A stretch of DNA of 22,211 nucleotides from UBA5359 sp028699365 [NCBI: bacterium] (GCA_028699365.1 JAQVUQ010000003.1:1-22211), one strand, 5' to 3'; numbered from the stretch's first letter, positions 8,202 through 15,922 are shown. The notes: generated by a model not told the origin, from the sequence alone. A program made the numbers and translations.

Positions 8202-9379
8202 AATATCTTACCCTGATGCAATTGTCTTAAGAATTCTTCTACAGGCAGAACATCAAACCCGTCGAAGTTATAAGATCGTTCGCCCGTGTATATACCGACC
8301 ATTCTGTCTACGATCAGCTTCTTACTGCCTTTCAGGGAACGGATGGGTTGTTCCCAGCGTCGGTCCCATTTTTGCGCCAGCTTCACTTCCAGACAGATTA
8401 CATGAGGGGGCGAGGCGGGGCGTTTCTTCTGTGTTTCTATAACGAAATCTACTTCGCTGCCGGTAATGGTCCGGTAGAAATATATGCCTCGGTTCCTGTT
8501 CCGGGTATGATTGTACGTTTTCAATTCATGATATATTAATGTTTCCAGGGCGGTTCCCTGCCAGATTCTGTCAACAGGATCAAAGAGAAGCCCGGCCGCT
8601 GCTCTGGCAACGCCCGGATCGAACCAATAGAACTTGGGATGGGTCTGTTCCCTGATCTTTGCGCTGGGACGATATGCATGCAGGAAACTTCCGAGCAGGG
8701 TATCTACCAGGATGGAGAAGTATGTATCCACTGTGCTTCGCGGCACGGCAGCATCTCTGGAGATACTCTGAGCATTGACAACTTGGCTGTTTAGTTGCCC
8801 TGCAATACCCAGAAAACGAAGAAAAGGCTGCAGCTTTCTTACCACTCCCTCTTCCTTGATCTCCTCTTTAATATACGTATTTACGTAGGAGTTCAATATG
8901 TCGGCTGCATTATTCCGGTCCAACTGAACCCACGGTATATTGCCCCATTGCAGTGAGTGCTCCAGATCAAAGGATTGATCCAGTTCCGCAAAGGAGAAAG
9001 CATCAAGTTCTCTGGTAAGAGCTCTTCCGCCGAGAAGATTCGTTCCCGCCCGCCGCAGTTTTCTGGCTGATGAACCGCATAGGGCAAATCGCCATTGCCT
9101 GTTCTCCATCAGGCGATGCACTTCATCGAGGAGAGAAGGTATTTTCTGGATTTCGTCGATGACAACCCATGATGCCGCCGGAATATTACCTGTCATAGCC
9201 TCCAGCTTATGTGGATCCTGCGAGAGTTCCAGATATAAGGACGCATCCAGGAGATCAAAAAAGCAAGCCTCCGGCAATACCTGCTTGAGCCAGGTGCTTT
9301 TTCCTACACCACGCGGCCCAAACAGAAAGAACGAACGTTCCGGCAAAGCAAGCAGTCTTTTTATAATACGGTTTGACAT
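8198..9379 (-). CDS. AAA+ ATPase with C-terminal DUF4143 domain
   Basis: This intact 393-residue cytoplasmic protein belongs to the AAA_14/DUF4143 group. It has Walker A GPRGVGKST (21-29, K27), Walker B VVIDEIQ (D75, E76) and a sensor-like FALCGSSARKLRR with the GGRALT stretch typical of this family. A DUF4143 C-terminal domain ends with SEVDFVIE and CLEVKLA, a PD-(D/E)xK-nuclease-like core. Members are widespread, patchily distributed and often transferred between archaea and bacteria; their role is unknown. The ATG at 9379 lies immediately beside a 61-bp near-palindrome, and the sequence around the start is far more AT-rich than the neighbours, consistent with acquisition. It is a single gene, convergent with the remnant zone. 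Confidence 0.88.
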   Translation of the reverse strand: MSNRIIKRLLALPERSFFLFGPRGVGKSTWLKQVLPEACFFDLLDASLYLELSQDPHKLEAMTGNIPAASWVVIDEIQKIPSLLDEVHRLMENRQWRFALCGSSARKLRRAGTNLLGGRALTRELDAFSFAELDQSFDLEHSLQWGNIPWVQLDRNNAADILNSYVNTYIKEEIKEEGVVRKLQPFLRFLGIAGQLNSQVVNAQSISRDAAVPRSTVDTYFSILVDTLLGSFLHAYRPSAKIREQTHPKFYWFDPGVARAAAGLLFDPVDRIWQGTALETLIYHELKTYNHTRNRNRGIYFYRTITGSEVDFVIETQKKRPASPPHVICLEVKLAQKWDRRWEQPIRSLKGSKKLIVDRMVGIYTGERSYNFDGFDVLPVEEFLRQLHQGKIF

Positions 9380-9380
9380 T

Positions 9381-9441
9381 GCATTTTTACATCTCTATTG
9401 TAAGAATACAATATTATTTTACAATAGAATTGTAAAAATGC
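9381..9441. repeat. 61-bp near-palindrome at the ATPase start, probable operator
   Basis: Arms GCATTTTTACA (9381-9391) and TGTAAAAATGC (9431-9441) are perfect complements. Inside them CTATTGTAA (9395-9403) and TTACAATAG (9418-9426) are also perfect. Only the short links between the arms mismatch. The motif TTGTAA/TTACAA therefore recurs. The element abuts the ATPase start codon (9379), so it may be an autoregulatory operator, a transcription-attenuating hairpin or the trace of an insertion boundary. Confidence 0.6.
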
Positions 9442-9578
9442 AAGCAATTGCATGTTGAATTCATAGATCCTTATCCGATGTTGCCACGCTGGGAGGTGCT
9501 CTTAATCCTTACAACGGCAATAGAGGTGTTCTTAACCTGTTGTTATGCGCGTTGACTCACGAAAGAATGACACCGTTT
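9442..9578 (+). other. intergenic spacer with a possible coding scrap
   Basis: Between the palindrome and the dehydrogenase promoter, one plus frame (about 9464-9583) is open for roughly 35 codons and reads DVATLGGALNPYNGNRGVLN, ending at a TGA inside the -35 region of the next promoter. It has no start or ribosome site and I do not recognise it. It may be another gene remnant. Confidence 0.25.
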
Positions 9579-9607
9579 TCTTGACAGCCGGCCTTCTACC
9601 CATTAAT
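9579..9607 (+). promoter_or_regulatory. sigma70-type promoter of the dehydrogenase gene
   Basis: A perfect -35 TTGACA (9579-9584) is followed after exactly 17 bases by TAATAT (9602-9607), about 42 bases before the dehydrogenase ATG. This leaves a leader of about 35 bases containing the GGGGG ribosome site. It is one of the strongest promoter matches in the window. Confidence 0.75.
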
Positions 9608-9649
9608 ATTTGCATGGTTCGCAAGCAAATTAATTGGGGGTAGAACGAA

Positions 9650-10645
9650 ATGCATAAGATTACCTGGATACCCGGAGACGGAGTTGGCCCGGAGATAAGC
9701 GATGCTTCCAGGGCGGTCATAGACGCTTCAGGGGTGGATATAGAGTGGGAGATAGTCGACGCCGGCGTCGATGTCATGGAGCAGTACGGCACGCCACTGC
9801 CGGATCACGTGCTGGAATCCGTCAGGCGCAATAAGATAGCCATCAAGGGCCCCATAACAACGCCCGTCGGCACCGGCTTCAGGAGCGTCAACGTGGCCCT
9901 GCGCAAAGCGCTGGATCTCTATGCCAACCTGCGTCCGGCCAAGTCGCTGCCGGGGGTCAAGACTCGCTTCGAGGACATCGATCTGGTGATAGTCCGCGAG
10001 AATACCGAGGATCTTTACGCCGGCATAGAGCACATGGTCACCGACGATGCCGCCGAGAGCATCAAAATAATCACTAAGAAGGCCAGCCGGCGCATAGTCA
10101 AGTTTGCCTTCGAGTATGCCCTTCAGGAAGGGCGCAAGAAGGTGACGGCGGTTCACAAAGCCAACATTATGAAGTGCACGGACGGCCTCTTTCTGGCTAC
10201 CGCCCGCGAGGTAGCCCAGGAATACCCGCAGATAGAGTTTGAGGACCGTATTGTCGATAACATGTGCATGCAGTTGGTGATCAAGCCGGAACTCTACGAT
10301 GTCCTGGTTCTGCCCAACCTGTACGGCGATATCGTCTCCGATCTCTGTGCCGGTATGGTGGGCGGTCTGGGCGTGGCGCCGGGCGCCAACATCGGCGAAG
10401 GCATAGCCGTCTTCGAGCCGGTGCACGGCAGCGCTCCCAAATACAAGGGAATGAACAAGGTCAACCCGCTGGCTCTGCTGCAATCCGGCATACTTATGCT
10501 GCGCTACATCAACGAGCGTGAGGCGGCGGATCGCATCTATGAAGCCATGATCGCCGTGCTGGAAGAAGGCTCCAAGGTTACTTATGACCTTGGCGGTTCG
10601 GCCACCACGTCACAGATGGCTGAGGCTATAATCGCCAGGATGTAG
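9650..10645 (+). CDS. isocitrate/isopropylmalate dehydrogenase family protein (isocitrate dehydrogenase-like)
   Basis: This intact 331-residue cytoplasmic enzyme is of the short decarboxylating-dehydrogenase type. It oxidises a 2-hydroxy acid next to a carboxylate, most likely isocitrate to 2-oxoglutarate. Motifs are [10 protein letters not shown] (N-terminus), [12 protein letters not shown] (116-127), the metal/substrate stretch [10 protein letters not shown], and the nucleotide loop [13 protein letters not shown]264-Y265 in that loop match the Lys-Tyr pair that contacts the 2'-phosphate in NADP-dependent isocitrate dehydrogenases, whereas NAD-type members usually have Asp-Ile there. NADP use is therefore possible despite the short length. 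The ribosome site is GGGGGT. It has its own promoter and a downstream hairpin, so it is monocistronic. Isopropylmalate or homoisocitrate specificity cannot be excluded. Confidence 0.88.
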   Translation: MHKITWIPGDGVGPEISDASRAVIDASGVDIEWEIVDAGVDVMEQYGTPLPDHVLESVRRNKIAIKGPITTPVGTGFRSVNVALRKALDLYANLRPAKSLPGVKTRFEDIDLVIVRENTEDLYAGIEHMVTDDAAESIKIITKKASRRIVKFAFEYALQEGRKKVTAVHKANIMKCTDGLFLATAREVAQEYPQIEFEDRIVDNMCMQLVIKPELYDVLVLPNLYGDIVSDLCAGMVGGLGVAPGANIGEGIAVFEPVHGSAPKYKGMNKVNPLALLQSGILMLRYINEREAADRIYEAMIAVLEEGSKVTYDLGGSATTSQMAEAIIARM

Positions 10646-10669
10646 GTTGCCCGTAAAATACAGGTTTTC

Positions 10670-10715
10670 ATACCCGGGAGGCAGCCCGGCAATTGACAGG
10701 CTGCCTCCCGGGTAT
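10670..10715 (+). terminator. perfect 17-bp inverted repeat, candidate terminator of the dehydrogenase gene
   Basis: ATACCCGGGAGGCAGCC (10670-10686) and GGCTGCCTCCCGGGTAT (10699-10715) are exact complements around a 12-base loop. The hairpin is very stable but is followed by TATAATGG rather than a clean T-run, so it may be a weak or factor-aided terminator, or a 3' stabiliser. The loop and right arm are shared with the next promoter. Confidence 0.6.
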
Positions 10716-10721
10716 TATAAT
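10693..10721 (+). promoter_or_regulatory. consensus sigma70-type promoter of the cobalamin operon
   Basis: TTGACA (10693-10698) and TATAAT (10716-10721) are both perfect consensus hexamers with the ideal 17-base spacer. The spacer is exactly the right arm of the preceding hairpin, and the -35 lies in the hairpin loop. Transcription would begin near 10728-10730, right at the start of the riboswitch. Confidence 0.85.
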
Positions 10722-10729
10722 GGCGTCAT

Positions 10730-10887
10730 CTCAAGTCGTCCGTACAGGGGAAGACCGGTGAAACACCGGCGCAGCCCCCGCTACTGTAACCGGTGACGAA
10801 ACCCGAAACAGGCCACTGGAGTTAAATCCGGGAAGGCTCGGGGAGTAGGATGATCCGGGAGCCAGGAGACCTTGGCGGAACGATTTC
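10730..10887 (+). promoter_or_regulatory. cobalamin (adenosylcobalamin-class) riboswitch
   Basis: The conserved core reads GGGGAAGACCGGTGAAA, then GCAGCCCCCGCTACTGTAA and CCGGTGACGAA. The B12 box GAGCCAGGAGACCT follows near 10859-10872. P1 can form between AAGTCGTCCG (about 10733-10742) and CGGAACGATT (about 10876-10885). Ligand binding should repress the downstream operon. The next ribosome site (GGAGGGAAGAAG, 10902-10913) lies just after the aptamer and no terminator T-run is visible, so control of translation initiation is more likely than transcription termination. Confidence 0.95.
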
Positions 10888-10913
10888 AAGAACATCACTT
10901 CGGAGGGAAGAAG

Positions 10914-10991
10914 ATGGCTTTTTTCTTTGCCTGTTTGCCGGTTATTCATACGGTATTCCCACTCGATGCATCGGTCAGGCCGGTCATATGA
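10914..10991 (+). CDS. 25-aa leader ORF coupled to cobC
   Basis: Directly after the riboswitch, GGAGGGAAGAAG is followed by ATG at 10914 and a 25-codon frame beginning MAFFFACLPVIHTVF. Its TGA (10989-10991) overlaps the ATG of the phosphatase gene (10988-10990) as ATGA. This is the only strong ribosome site in the leader; the phosphatase ATG has none of its own. The riboswitch could therefore gate this small frame, with cobC read by translational coupling. The peptide is hydrophobic and unrecognised. A decayed first gene of the operon is an alternative. Confidence 0.55.
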   Translation: MAFFFACLPVIHTVFPLDASVRPVI

Positions 10992-11611
10992 CCAGGCTCC
11001 TGCTGATAAGACACGGCTGTACGGAACTTAACGGCCGGGGCTGTTTTCAGGGATGGATAGACGTTTCTCTGAATGACGATGGTCGCCGCCAGGCAAATCT
11101 GTTGGGCCGGACGCTGGCGCAGGAATCTCTGTCGGCTGTTTACAGCAGCCCTCTGGTGCGGGCCATGGATACCGCCAAAGCTATTGCCGTCCCGCACGGC
11201 CTGGAAGCGGTGGCGGGCCCGGGATTGATGGAGATATCCTTCGGGTTATGGGAAGGATTGACTTTTGAGGAGGCACTTCAACGATTTCCGGATGAGGCGG
11301 GGAATCAGTTGAAAGCACAAGTCCCGCCTCTGTTAGTGCCTGACGGCGAAGAACCGGATGCTTTCATGAATCGCGTGTCGAAAATTCTATCTTCCATCGT
11401 GAAACGGCATCCGGAGGAGAGCGTAGCTGTGGTATCCCACGGCGGACCGATCAGGCTTATTATCGGGATATGTCTCGGATTGCCGTGGGAGCTGTTCTGG
11501 AAGTTGCAGGCCGACAGCGCTTCCATCAGCGAACTGCTTGTCTATGAGGATACGTCCATTCTTAAACGATTGAACGATACCTGCCATTGCAGGGGAGAGG
11601 AAGCGGTGTAA
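10988..11611 (+). CDS. cobC: alpha-ribazole phosphatase-like histidine phosphatase
   Basis: This 207-residue member of the phosphoglycerate-mutase/histidine-phosphatase superfamily should remove the phosphate from alpha-ribazole-5'-phosphate or from adenosylcobalamin-5'-phosphate, late in cobalamin assembly. The catalytic RHG (LIRHG, H9) is followed by CTELN, the partner SSPLVRAMDTA by the GLMEISFGLWEG acidic loop, and the second His is in VVSHGGPIR (H151). I chose ATG 10988 because longer in-frame starts would lie inside the riboswitch, and because it overlaps the leader-ORF stop. It lies one base before cobU. Assignment to cobC rather than a generic phosphatase rests on the operon. Confidence 0.87.
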   Translation: MTRLLLIRHGCTELNGRGCFQGWIDVSLNDDGRRQANLLGRTLAQESLSAVYSSPLVRAMDTAKAIAVPHGLEAVAGPGLMEISFGLWEGLTFEEALQRFPDEAGNQLKAQVPPLLVPDGEEPDAFMNRVSKILSSIVKRHPEESVAVVSHGGPIRLIIGICLGLPWELFWKLQADSASISELLVYEDTSILKRLNDTCHCRGEEAV

Positions 11612-11612
11612 T

Positions 11613-12155
11613 ATGGGTAAGCTGATGCTGGTGACCGGAGGGGTCAGAAGCGGCAAGAGCAGTCTGGCACAGTGCATGGCCGCTGATTCGGGCAGGAGTG
11701 CCGTTTGTTATCTGGCTACCGCAGAGGCGCTTGACGATGAAATGAGGGACAGAATCGCGCGGCATCGGCAGGACCGCCCGCCGGAGTGGCGAACGGTGGA
11801 GGAATCGAGAGATCCGGCCGGAGCGCTGGCGGCCATGCCCGGGGACACGGCAATCGTGATAGTGGATTGCCTGACGCTCTATCTGACCAATCTTCTTATG
11901 GATGCCGGGGAGCAGGAATTTCAGTCTGTTCGCAGCCTGGTCCTGGACAGGATACGGGAGATGCTGGCCGTTTGCGACCAAGCGGCCTTCGATACCATCA
12001 TCGTTTCCAATGAGGTGGGAATGGGTATTGTGCCGGACAGCCTGCTGGGACGCTCCTTTCGCGACCTGGCCGGAGAGGTCAACCGGATGACGGCCGCCGC
12101 CGCCGCCGAAGTCTGGATCACGGTGGCCGGAATACCTCTCAAACTGAAGGGGTAG
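11613..12155 (+). CDS. cobU: adenosylcobinamide kinase / adenosylcobinamide-phosphate guanylyltransferase
   Basis: This bifunctional 180-residue cytoplasmic enzyme phosphorylates adenosylcobinamide and then transfers GMP to give adenosylcobinamide-GDP. It has the CobU P-loop GGVRSGKSS (9-17, K15), the ATAEALDDEM motif, the HRQDRPPEW segment that carries the guanylylated His region, DCLTLYLTNLL (Walker B-like) and the signature NEVGMGIVPDSLLGRSFRD. Length is typical. It starts one base after the cobC stop and ends two bases before cobS, so it is clearly in the operon. Confidence 0.95.
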   Translation: MGKLMLVTGGVRSGKSSLAQCMAADSGRSAVCYLATAEALDDEMRDRIARHRQDRPPEWRTVEESRDPAGALAAMPGDTAIVIVDCLTLYLTNLLMDAGEQEFQSVRSLVLDRIREMLAVCDQAAFDTIIVSNEVGMGIVPDSLLGRSFRDLAGEVNRMTAAAAAEVWITVAGIPLKLKG

Positions 12156-12157
12156 CT

Positions 12158-12880
12158 ATGAGAGGATTGCTGATTGCCGCTCAGTTTCTGACACGCCTGC
12201 CGCTGCCTGTCCGGACGGTTTGGGATGAGCAGGGATTACGCCTGGCTCTGCCTTTCTTTCCGGTAGTGGGGGCTTTTACAGGTATGCTGGCCTCACTGCC
12301 TTATCTGTTGAGCCGGTGGTGGCCCGATCAGACCGTGGCTGCAGCCTCCGTAACTCTGTTGATCCTGCTTACCGGCGGCTTGCATCTGGACGGCCTGGGA
12401 GATTGCTGCGACGGATTGCTCAGCGGCCGCCCGGCCGATCGTGCCAGAGAGATCATGAAAGAAGGCAGCATAGGCCCGTTCGGCGTCATAGGGATAACGC
12501 TTGTCATCCTCATGAAAGTCGCCATGCTGGGCAGCATCGGTCCTGAAAAGACGCTGCCCGCCCTGATCGCCGCCACTGCCCTGGGACGCTGGGGTTCCCT
12601 GTTGGCCCTGCATCTCTATCCCGCCTGCGGCGGCGGGCTGGGAGAGATGTTTAAAAAGAGCCTGGCGCTTCCGGGGCTGTGTCTGGCTACGGCAATGACG
12701 GCGGCGATACTGCTTGCCGGCGGCCCTGTCCGGTTGCTGCTGCTGCCGGCAACCGTTTTGATAATTCTGCCGCCTGCCGCTGCCATGGTCAGGGTACTGG
12801 GAGGCTTGAACGGAGATTGTCACGGTGCCTTGATAGAACTCGGCGAGTTAGTCGTGCTGATTGTGCTCTCCTTCGTCTGA
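12158..12880 (+). CDS. cobS: adenosylcobinamide-GDP ribazoletransferase (cobalamin synthase)
   Basis: This 240-residue multi-pass inner-membrane protein joins adenosylcobinamide-GDP with alpha-ribazole (or its phosphate) to form adenosylcobalamin (phosphate). The N-terminus AAQFLTRLPLP and the acidic metal-binding motif GGLHLDGLGDCCDGLLSG (D78, D82, D85) are diagnostic. MKEGSIGPFGVIGI is the second conserved block. Several hydrophobic spans follow, and NGDCHGALIELGE is the C-terminal motif. Length is normal. It is separated from cobT by 84 bases that hold a short hairpin and a good ribosome site. Confidence 0.95.
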   Translation: MRGLLIAAQFLTRLPLPVRTVWDEQGLRLALPFFPVVGAFTGMLASLPYLLSRWWPDQTVAAASVTLLILLTGGLHLDGLGDCCDGLLSGRPADRAREIMKEGSIGPFGVIGITLVILMKVAMLGSIGPEKTLPALIAATALGRWGSLLALHLYPACGGGLGEMFKKSLALPGLCLATAMTAAILLAGGPVRLLLLPATVLIILPPAAAMVRVLGGLNGDCHGALIELGELVVLIVLSFV

Positions 12881-12894
12881 GACTGCAGGTTTAC

Positions 12895-12914
12895 CCGGCC
12901 GAAGATATGGCCGG
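12895..12914 (+). other. small hairpin between cobS and cobT
   Basis: CCGGCC (12895-12900) and GGCCGG (12909-12914) form a perfect 6-bp stem around an 8-base loop. No T-run follows, so it is more likely an intercistronic RNA element than a terminator. Confidence 0.4.
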
Positions 12915-12964
12915 ATGATAAAACGGGTTGTCTTTGCAGCCCGGTTTAAGGAGGAAGTAAGGTT

Positions 12965-14017
12965 ATGACAATGATCGAAGAGGCAATTTCCGGGATAGCT
13001 CCGCTGGACCGGAGCGCTATGGAGGAAGCGACGGCCAGGCAGGAGATGCTGACCAAGCCTGTCGGCAGTCTGGGAAGGCTGGAGAAGCTGTCCGTACAAC
13101 TGGCCGGCATTACCGGCAATCCGCGCCCGACGGTGGAGCGCAAGCTGGTGATTACCATGGCCGGTGATCACGGCGTGGCGGCGGAAGGAGTCAGCGCCTT
13201 TCCGGTCGAGGTCACGCCCCAGATGGTTCACAACTTTCTCAGCGGCGGTGCCGCCGTCAATGTTCTGGCCCGGCAGGCGGGAGCCAGGGTCTGTGTCGTG
13301 GATATGGGCATTGCCTGCGATATGCCGACCGTCGAAGGTCTGCGGCGTCGCAAGATTAGCTACGGGACAGGCAACATTGCTCTCGGCCCGGCCATGAGCC
13401 GGGAGCAGGCCGTCCGGGCGATAGAGGCCGGTATCGGAGTTGTTGAAGAAGAGATGGCGGCGGGTCTGGACCTGGTGGCTACCGGGGATATGGGCATTGC
13501 CAATACCACGCCCAGCAGCGCGGTTACGGCTGCCGTCACCGGCGCTTCGGCAGCCGAAGTGACCGGGCGCGGCACAGGCATCAGCGACGAGAGTCTGTCC
13601 AGGAAGATAGAGGTGATAGAGCGGGCTTTGCAGGTCAACCGGCCGGATCCAAATGACGGTCTGGATGTGCTGGCCAAGGTAGGCGGCTTTGAGATAGGCG
13701 GCTTGGCCGGGGTTATCATCGGTGCAGCCGCCAACAGGATACCCGTCGTTGTGGACGGCTTCATCTCCGGAGCCGCCATGCTGATAGCTCTGGTGCTGGC
13801 GCCGGAAGTCAAGCCATATCTTATCGCCTCTCATCGCTCGGTGGAGGGCGGACACACGCTGGCTATGCGCTGGGCCGGGCTGGAACCGCTTCTCGATCTG
13901 GATATGAGGCTGGGGGAGGGCACCGGCGCCGTGCTGTCTATGCATATAGTCGAAGCGGCTTGCCGTATCCTGGATGAGATGGCGACGTTCGCGTCGGCCG
14001 GAGTATCCGCGACATGA
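12965..14017 (+). CDS. cobT: nicotinate-nucleotide--dimethylbenzimidazole phosphoribosyltransferase
   Basis: This 350-residue cytoplasmic enzyme activates the lower-ligand base (5,6-dimethylbenzimidazole or a related base) with nicotinate mononucleotide to form alpha-ribazole phosphate. Conserved blocks are KPVGSLGRLE, MAGDHGVAAEGVSAFP, ATGDMGIANTTPSSAV, GRGTGISD, and the C-terminal RLGEGTGAVL, whose Glu (E318) sits at the family's catalytic-base position. AAGGAGGAAGTAAGGTT precedes the ATG. A second ATG two codons later would serve equally. Together with cobC, cobU and cobS it completes nucleotide-loop assembly. No corrin-ring genes are in the window, which fits corrinoid salvage. Confidence 0.95.
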   Translation: MTMIEEAISGIAPLDRSAMEEATARQEMLTKPVGSLGRLEKLSVQLAGITGNPRPTVERKLVITMAGDHGVAAEGVSAFPVEVTPQMVHNFLSGGAAVNVLARQAGARVCVVDMGIACDMPTVEGLRRRKISYGTGNIALGPAMSREQAVRAIEAGIGVVEEEMAAGLDLVATGDMGIANTTPSSAVTAAVTGASAAEVTGRGTGISDESLSRKIEVIERALQVNRPDPNDGLDVLAKVGGFEIGGLAGVIIGAAANRIPVVVDGFISGAAMLIALVLAPEVKPYLIASHRSVEGGHTLAMRWAGLEPLLDLDMRLGEGTGAVLSMHIVEAACRILDEMATFASAGVSAT

Positions 14018-14107
14018 TCTCTCAGCTTGCCGCTGAATGCAGAGAGGGGCGCAAAAAAGATTATATAGAGTATTGTCAAAGATAAACTTAGATAGGGGGA
14101 AGTGCAA

Positions 14108-15922
14108 GTGTTACTTAAAAAGGTAAGATTACTGTCTGCGGCGGCAACCGTGCTGTTTCTCTGTGCGTCTGTGCCGGGCAATGCGGATGAGGATATCGAG
14201 GTGGTGGTTACCGCCACTCGTATCGAACAGTCGCTTGCGGAGTTGCCGGTGACGGCAAACGTTGTTACTGCAGAGGAGATCGTCGCCTCTCAAGCCAGGA
14301 ATGTGGGCGAAGCCCTTGAGTTGATGCCTGGTGTGTCCGTAGGCCGCTACGGCGCGCTGGGGGCTTCGTCTACCGTCAAGGTCCGGGGGGCCACCTCCGC
14401 CCAGGTGCTGGTTATGCTTGACGGCCGCCCGCTCAATACGGCTCAGAGCGGTGAGGTTGATCTGACGGACATACCGGTAGCCGATGTGGAGAGAATAGAA
14501 CTGCTGCGAGGGCCGGCCTCATCTCTCTACGGCGCTTACGCTCTGGGTGGTGTGGTCAACATCATCACTAAAAAGGGTGGCGGGCCTGCTGTGACTGAAC
14601 TCTCCTCCGCCGCCGGCAGCCTGGGATTTTCCGACTACAGCCTGTCGCATTCGGGCGGTGACGGCAAGCTCGGATATACCTTTAACGTGAATAAAATCTC
14701 CAGCGACGGCTTCCGGCCCAACAGTGCCTATGATGCCGACAGCTACAGCGCCAGAGCCGACCTGACTCTGGACAGAGACTCTTCACTGACCGTATCCCTG
14801 CGGAAGTATAACGGCACAAAGGGTGTGCCCGGCAGCGAGACGTGGCTTACGCCGTATGCCACACAGTGGAACGACAACAGCTATCTGTCGTTGCGCTATG
14901 ATCGTGGCCTTGCAGACGGAAAGGTATCCGCCGACCTTTACCTGCACCAGGACAGCATTCACTACCACGATGACGATCCTTTCTGGCCTACGGACACCAG
15001 TCACGACAACGATACTCTCGGCTTGATGCTGCAGCGGGACGGTGTTATCGGAGCCTGGCGCACGGTTTACGGCCTCGACTGGCGCCGCGACAACATCGAC
15101 AGTTTGACCATCGGGAGCCATGACGCCGTTACCGGAGCCGCCTATATTCAGGGAGAAAGAAGGCTTAGCGACAGGCTTACGCTTATTGCCGGGGGTCGCT
15201 ACGACAGCCATTCCATTTACGGCTCTCAGTTCAGCCCGCGTCTGGGAACTGCATACCGTCTGGGCGGCGGTCTGATCAGGGCATCGTTCGGACAGGGCTT
15301 CAGGCCGCCGGTTTTCCAGGATCTTTACTGGAACGAGCCGCCCTATATGATGGGCAATCCCGATTTGCAGCCGGAGCGCTCAACGGCTTACGAGGTCGGC
15401 TTTGAAAGGGAAATGCTCGGTACTGAGGCCAGATTCACGCTCTTCCGTCAGGACGTCGATAACCTCATTCGCTGGGGTGACAATGGAGCCGGCGTATGGA
15501 CACCGATGAATATCGATCAGGCCAGGCTGCAGGGAATGGAAGTGGAACTGTCCAGGGAGCTTCGCTCGGGCCTGAAGGGGTTCGTCAGCTATACTCGCCT
15601 GGATGCCAAAAATATCGTTGACGATTCACGACTGCCGTACAGTCCGGAGAACAGCTTAGCTGCCGGGCTGCGCTTTGCATTCCGGCAAGGCCTTTCGGGG
15701 GCGCTCAGCGCCAGGATGGTCGATAAGCAGATAACCGCTGCCGGCAGTTCCGATACCATTCCTGCATATACCAGCGTCGATTTGCAATTGTCGCAGCAAT
15801 TGTTCGGAAATGCCGGTCTGGTGCTGGCGATCGATAACCTTCTCAATGCCGATTATTATGAACGGAAGGGATACCCCATGCCGGGCAGGACGGTTAACGT
15901 CAGGCTGAAATGGGGCTTTTAA
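14108..15922 (+). CDS. btuB: TonB-dependent outer-membrane receptor, BtuB-like
   Basis: This 604-residue beta-barrel receptor probably imports cobalamin or other corrinoids using TonB energy. A signal peptide (1-26, ending GNA before DEDIE) precedes a TonB box EVVVTATR (31-38). The plug domain follows (NVGEALELMPGVSV, VKVRGATSAQVLVMLDGRPL, VERIELLRGPASSLYGAYALGGVVNI), then a 22-strand-type barrel ending in the aromatic RLKWGF. I prefer GTG 14108 over GTG 14102 because AGGGGGA (14094-14100) is then at the proper distance. Its place 90 bases after cobT, in a B12-riboswitch operon, supports corrinoid rather than siderophore as cargo. The size matches E. coli-type BtuB. BtuCDF and TonB are not in the window. 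Confidence 0.88.
   Translation: MLLKKVRLLSAAATVLFLCASVPGNADEDIEVVVTATRIEQSLAELPVTANVVTAEEIVASQARNVGEALELMPGVSVGRYGALGASSTVKVRGATSAQVLVMLDGRPLNTAQSGEVDLTDIPVADVERIELLRGPASSLYGAYALGGVVNIITKKGGGPAVTELSSAAGSLGFSDYSLSHSGGDGKLGYTFNVNKISSDGFRPNSAYDADSYSARADLTLDRDSSLTVSLRKYNGTKGVPGSETWLTPYATQWNDNSYLSLRYDRGLADGKVSADLYLHQDSIHYHDDDPFWPTDTSHDNDTLGLMLQRDGVIGAWRTVYGLDWRRDNIDSLTIGSHDAVTGAAYIQGERRLSDRLTLIAGGRYDSHSIYGSQFSPRLGTAYRLGGGLIRASFGQGFRPPVFQDLYWNEPPYMMGNPDLQPERSTAYEVGFEREMLGTEARFTLFRQDVDNLIRWGDNGAGVWTPMNIDQARLQGMEVELSRELRSGLKGFVSYTRLDAKNIVDDSRLPYSPENSLAAGLRFAFRQGLSGALSARMVDKQITAAGSSDTIPAYTSVDLQLSQQLFGNAGLVLAIDNLLNADYYERKGYPMPGRTVNVRLKWGF

Noticed and set aside
9728-10483. A minus-strand open frame of 251 codons
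   Set aside because: It is antisense to the dehydrogenase gene, which has all family motifs, a promoter and a ribosome site.
10850-10987. A longer N-terminus for the cobC product
   Set aside because: The in-frame extension would begin inside the riboswitch B12 box region and adds residues unlike any histidine phosphatase. The LIRHG motif normally sits within the first ten residues.
12848-14107. A minus-strand open frame of 419 codons
   Set aside because: It lies antisense to cobT, whose motifs are unmistakable. Codon bias in the sense strand explains the long opposite frame. Its translation is low-complexity, rich in His and Gln, with no recognisable domain.
14018-14107. A possible second riboswitch or terminator between cobT and btuB
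   Set aside because: No B12 box or aptamer core is present. The CTCTC/GAGAG pairing is asymmetric and lacks a T-run.
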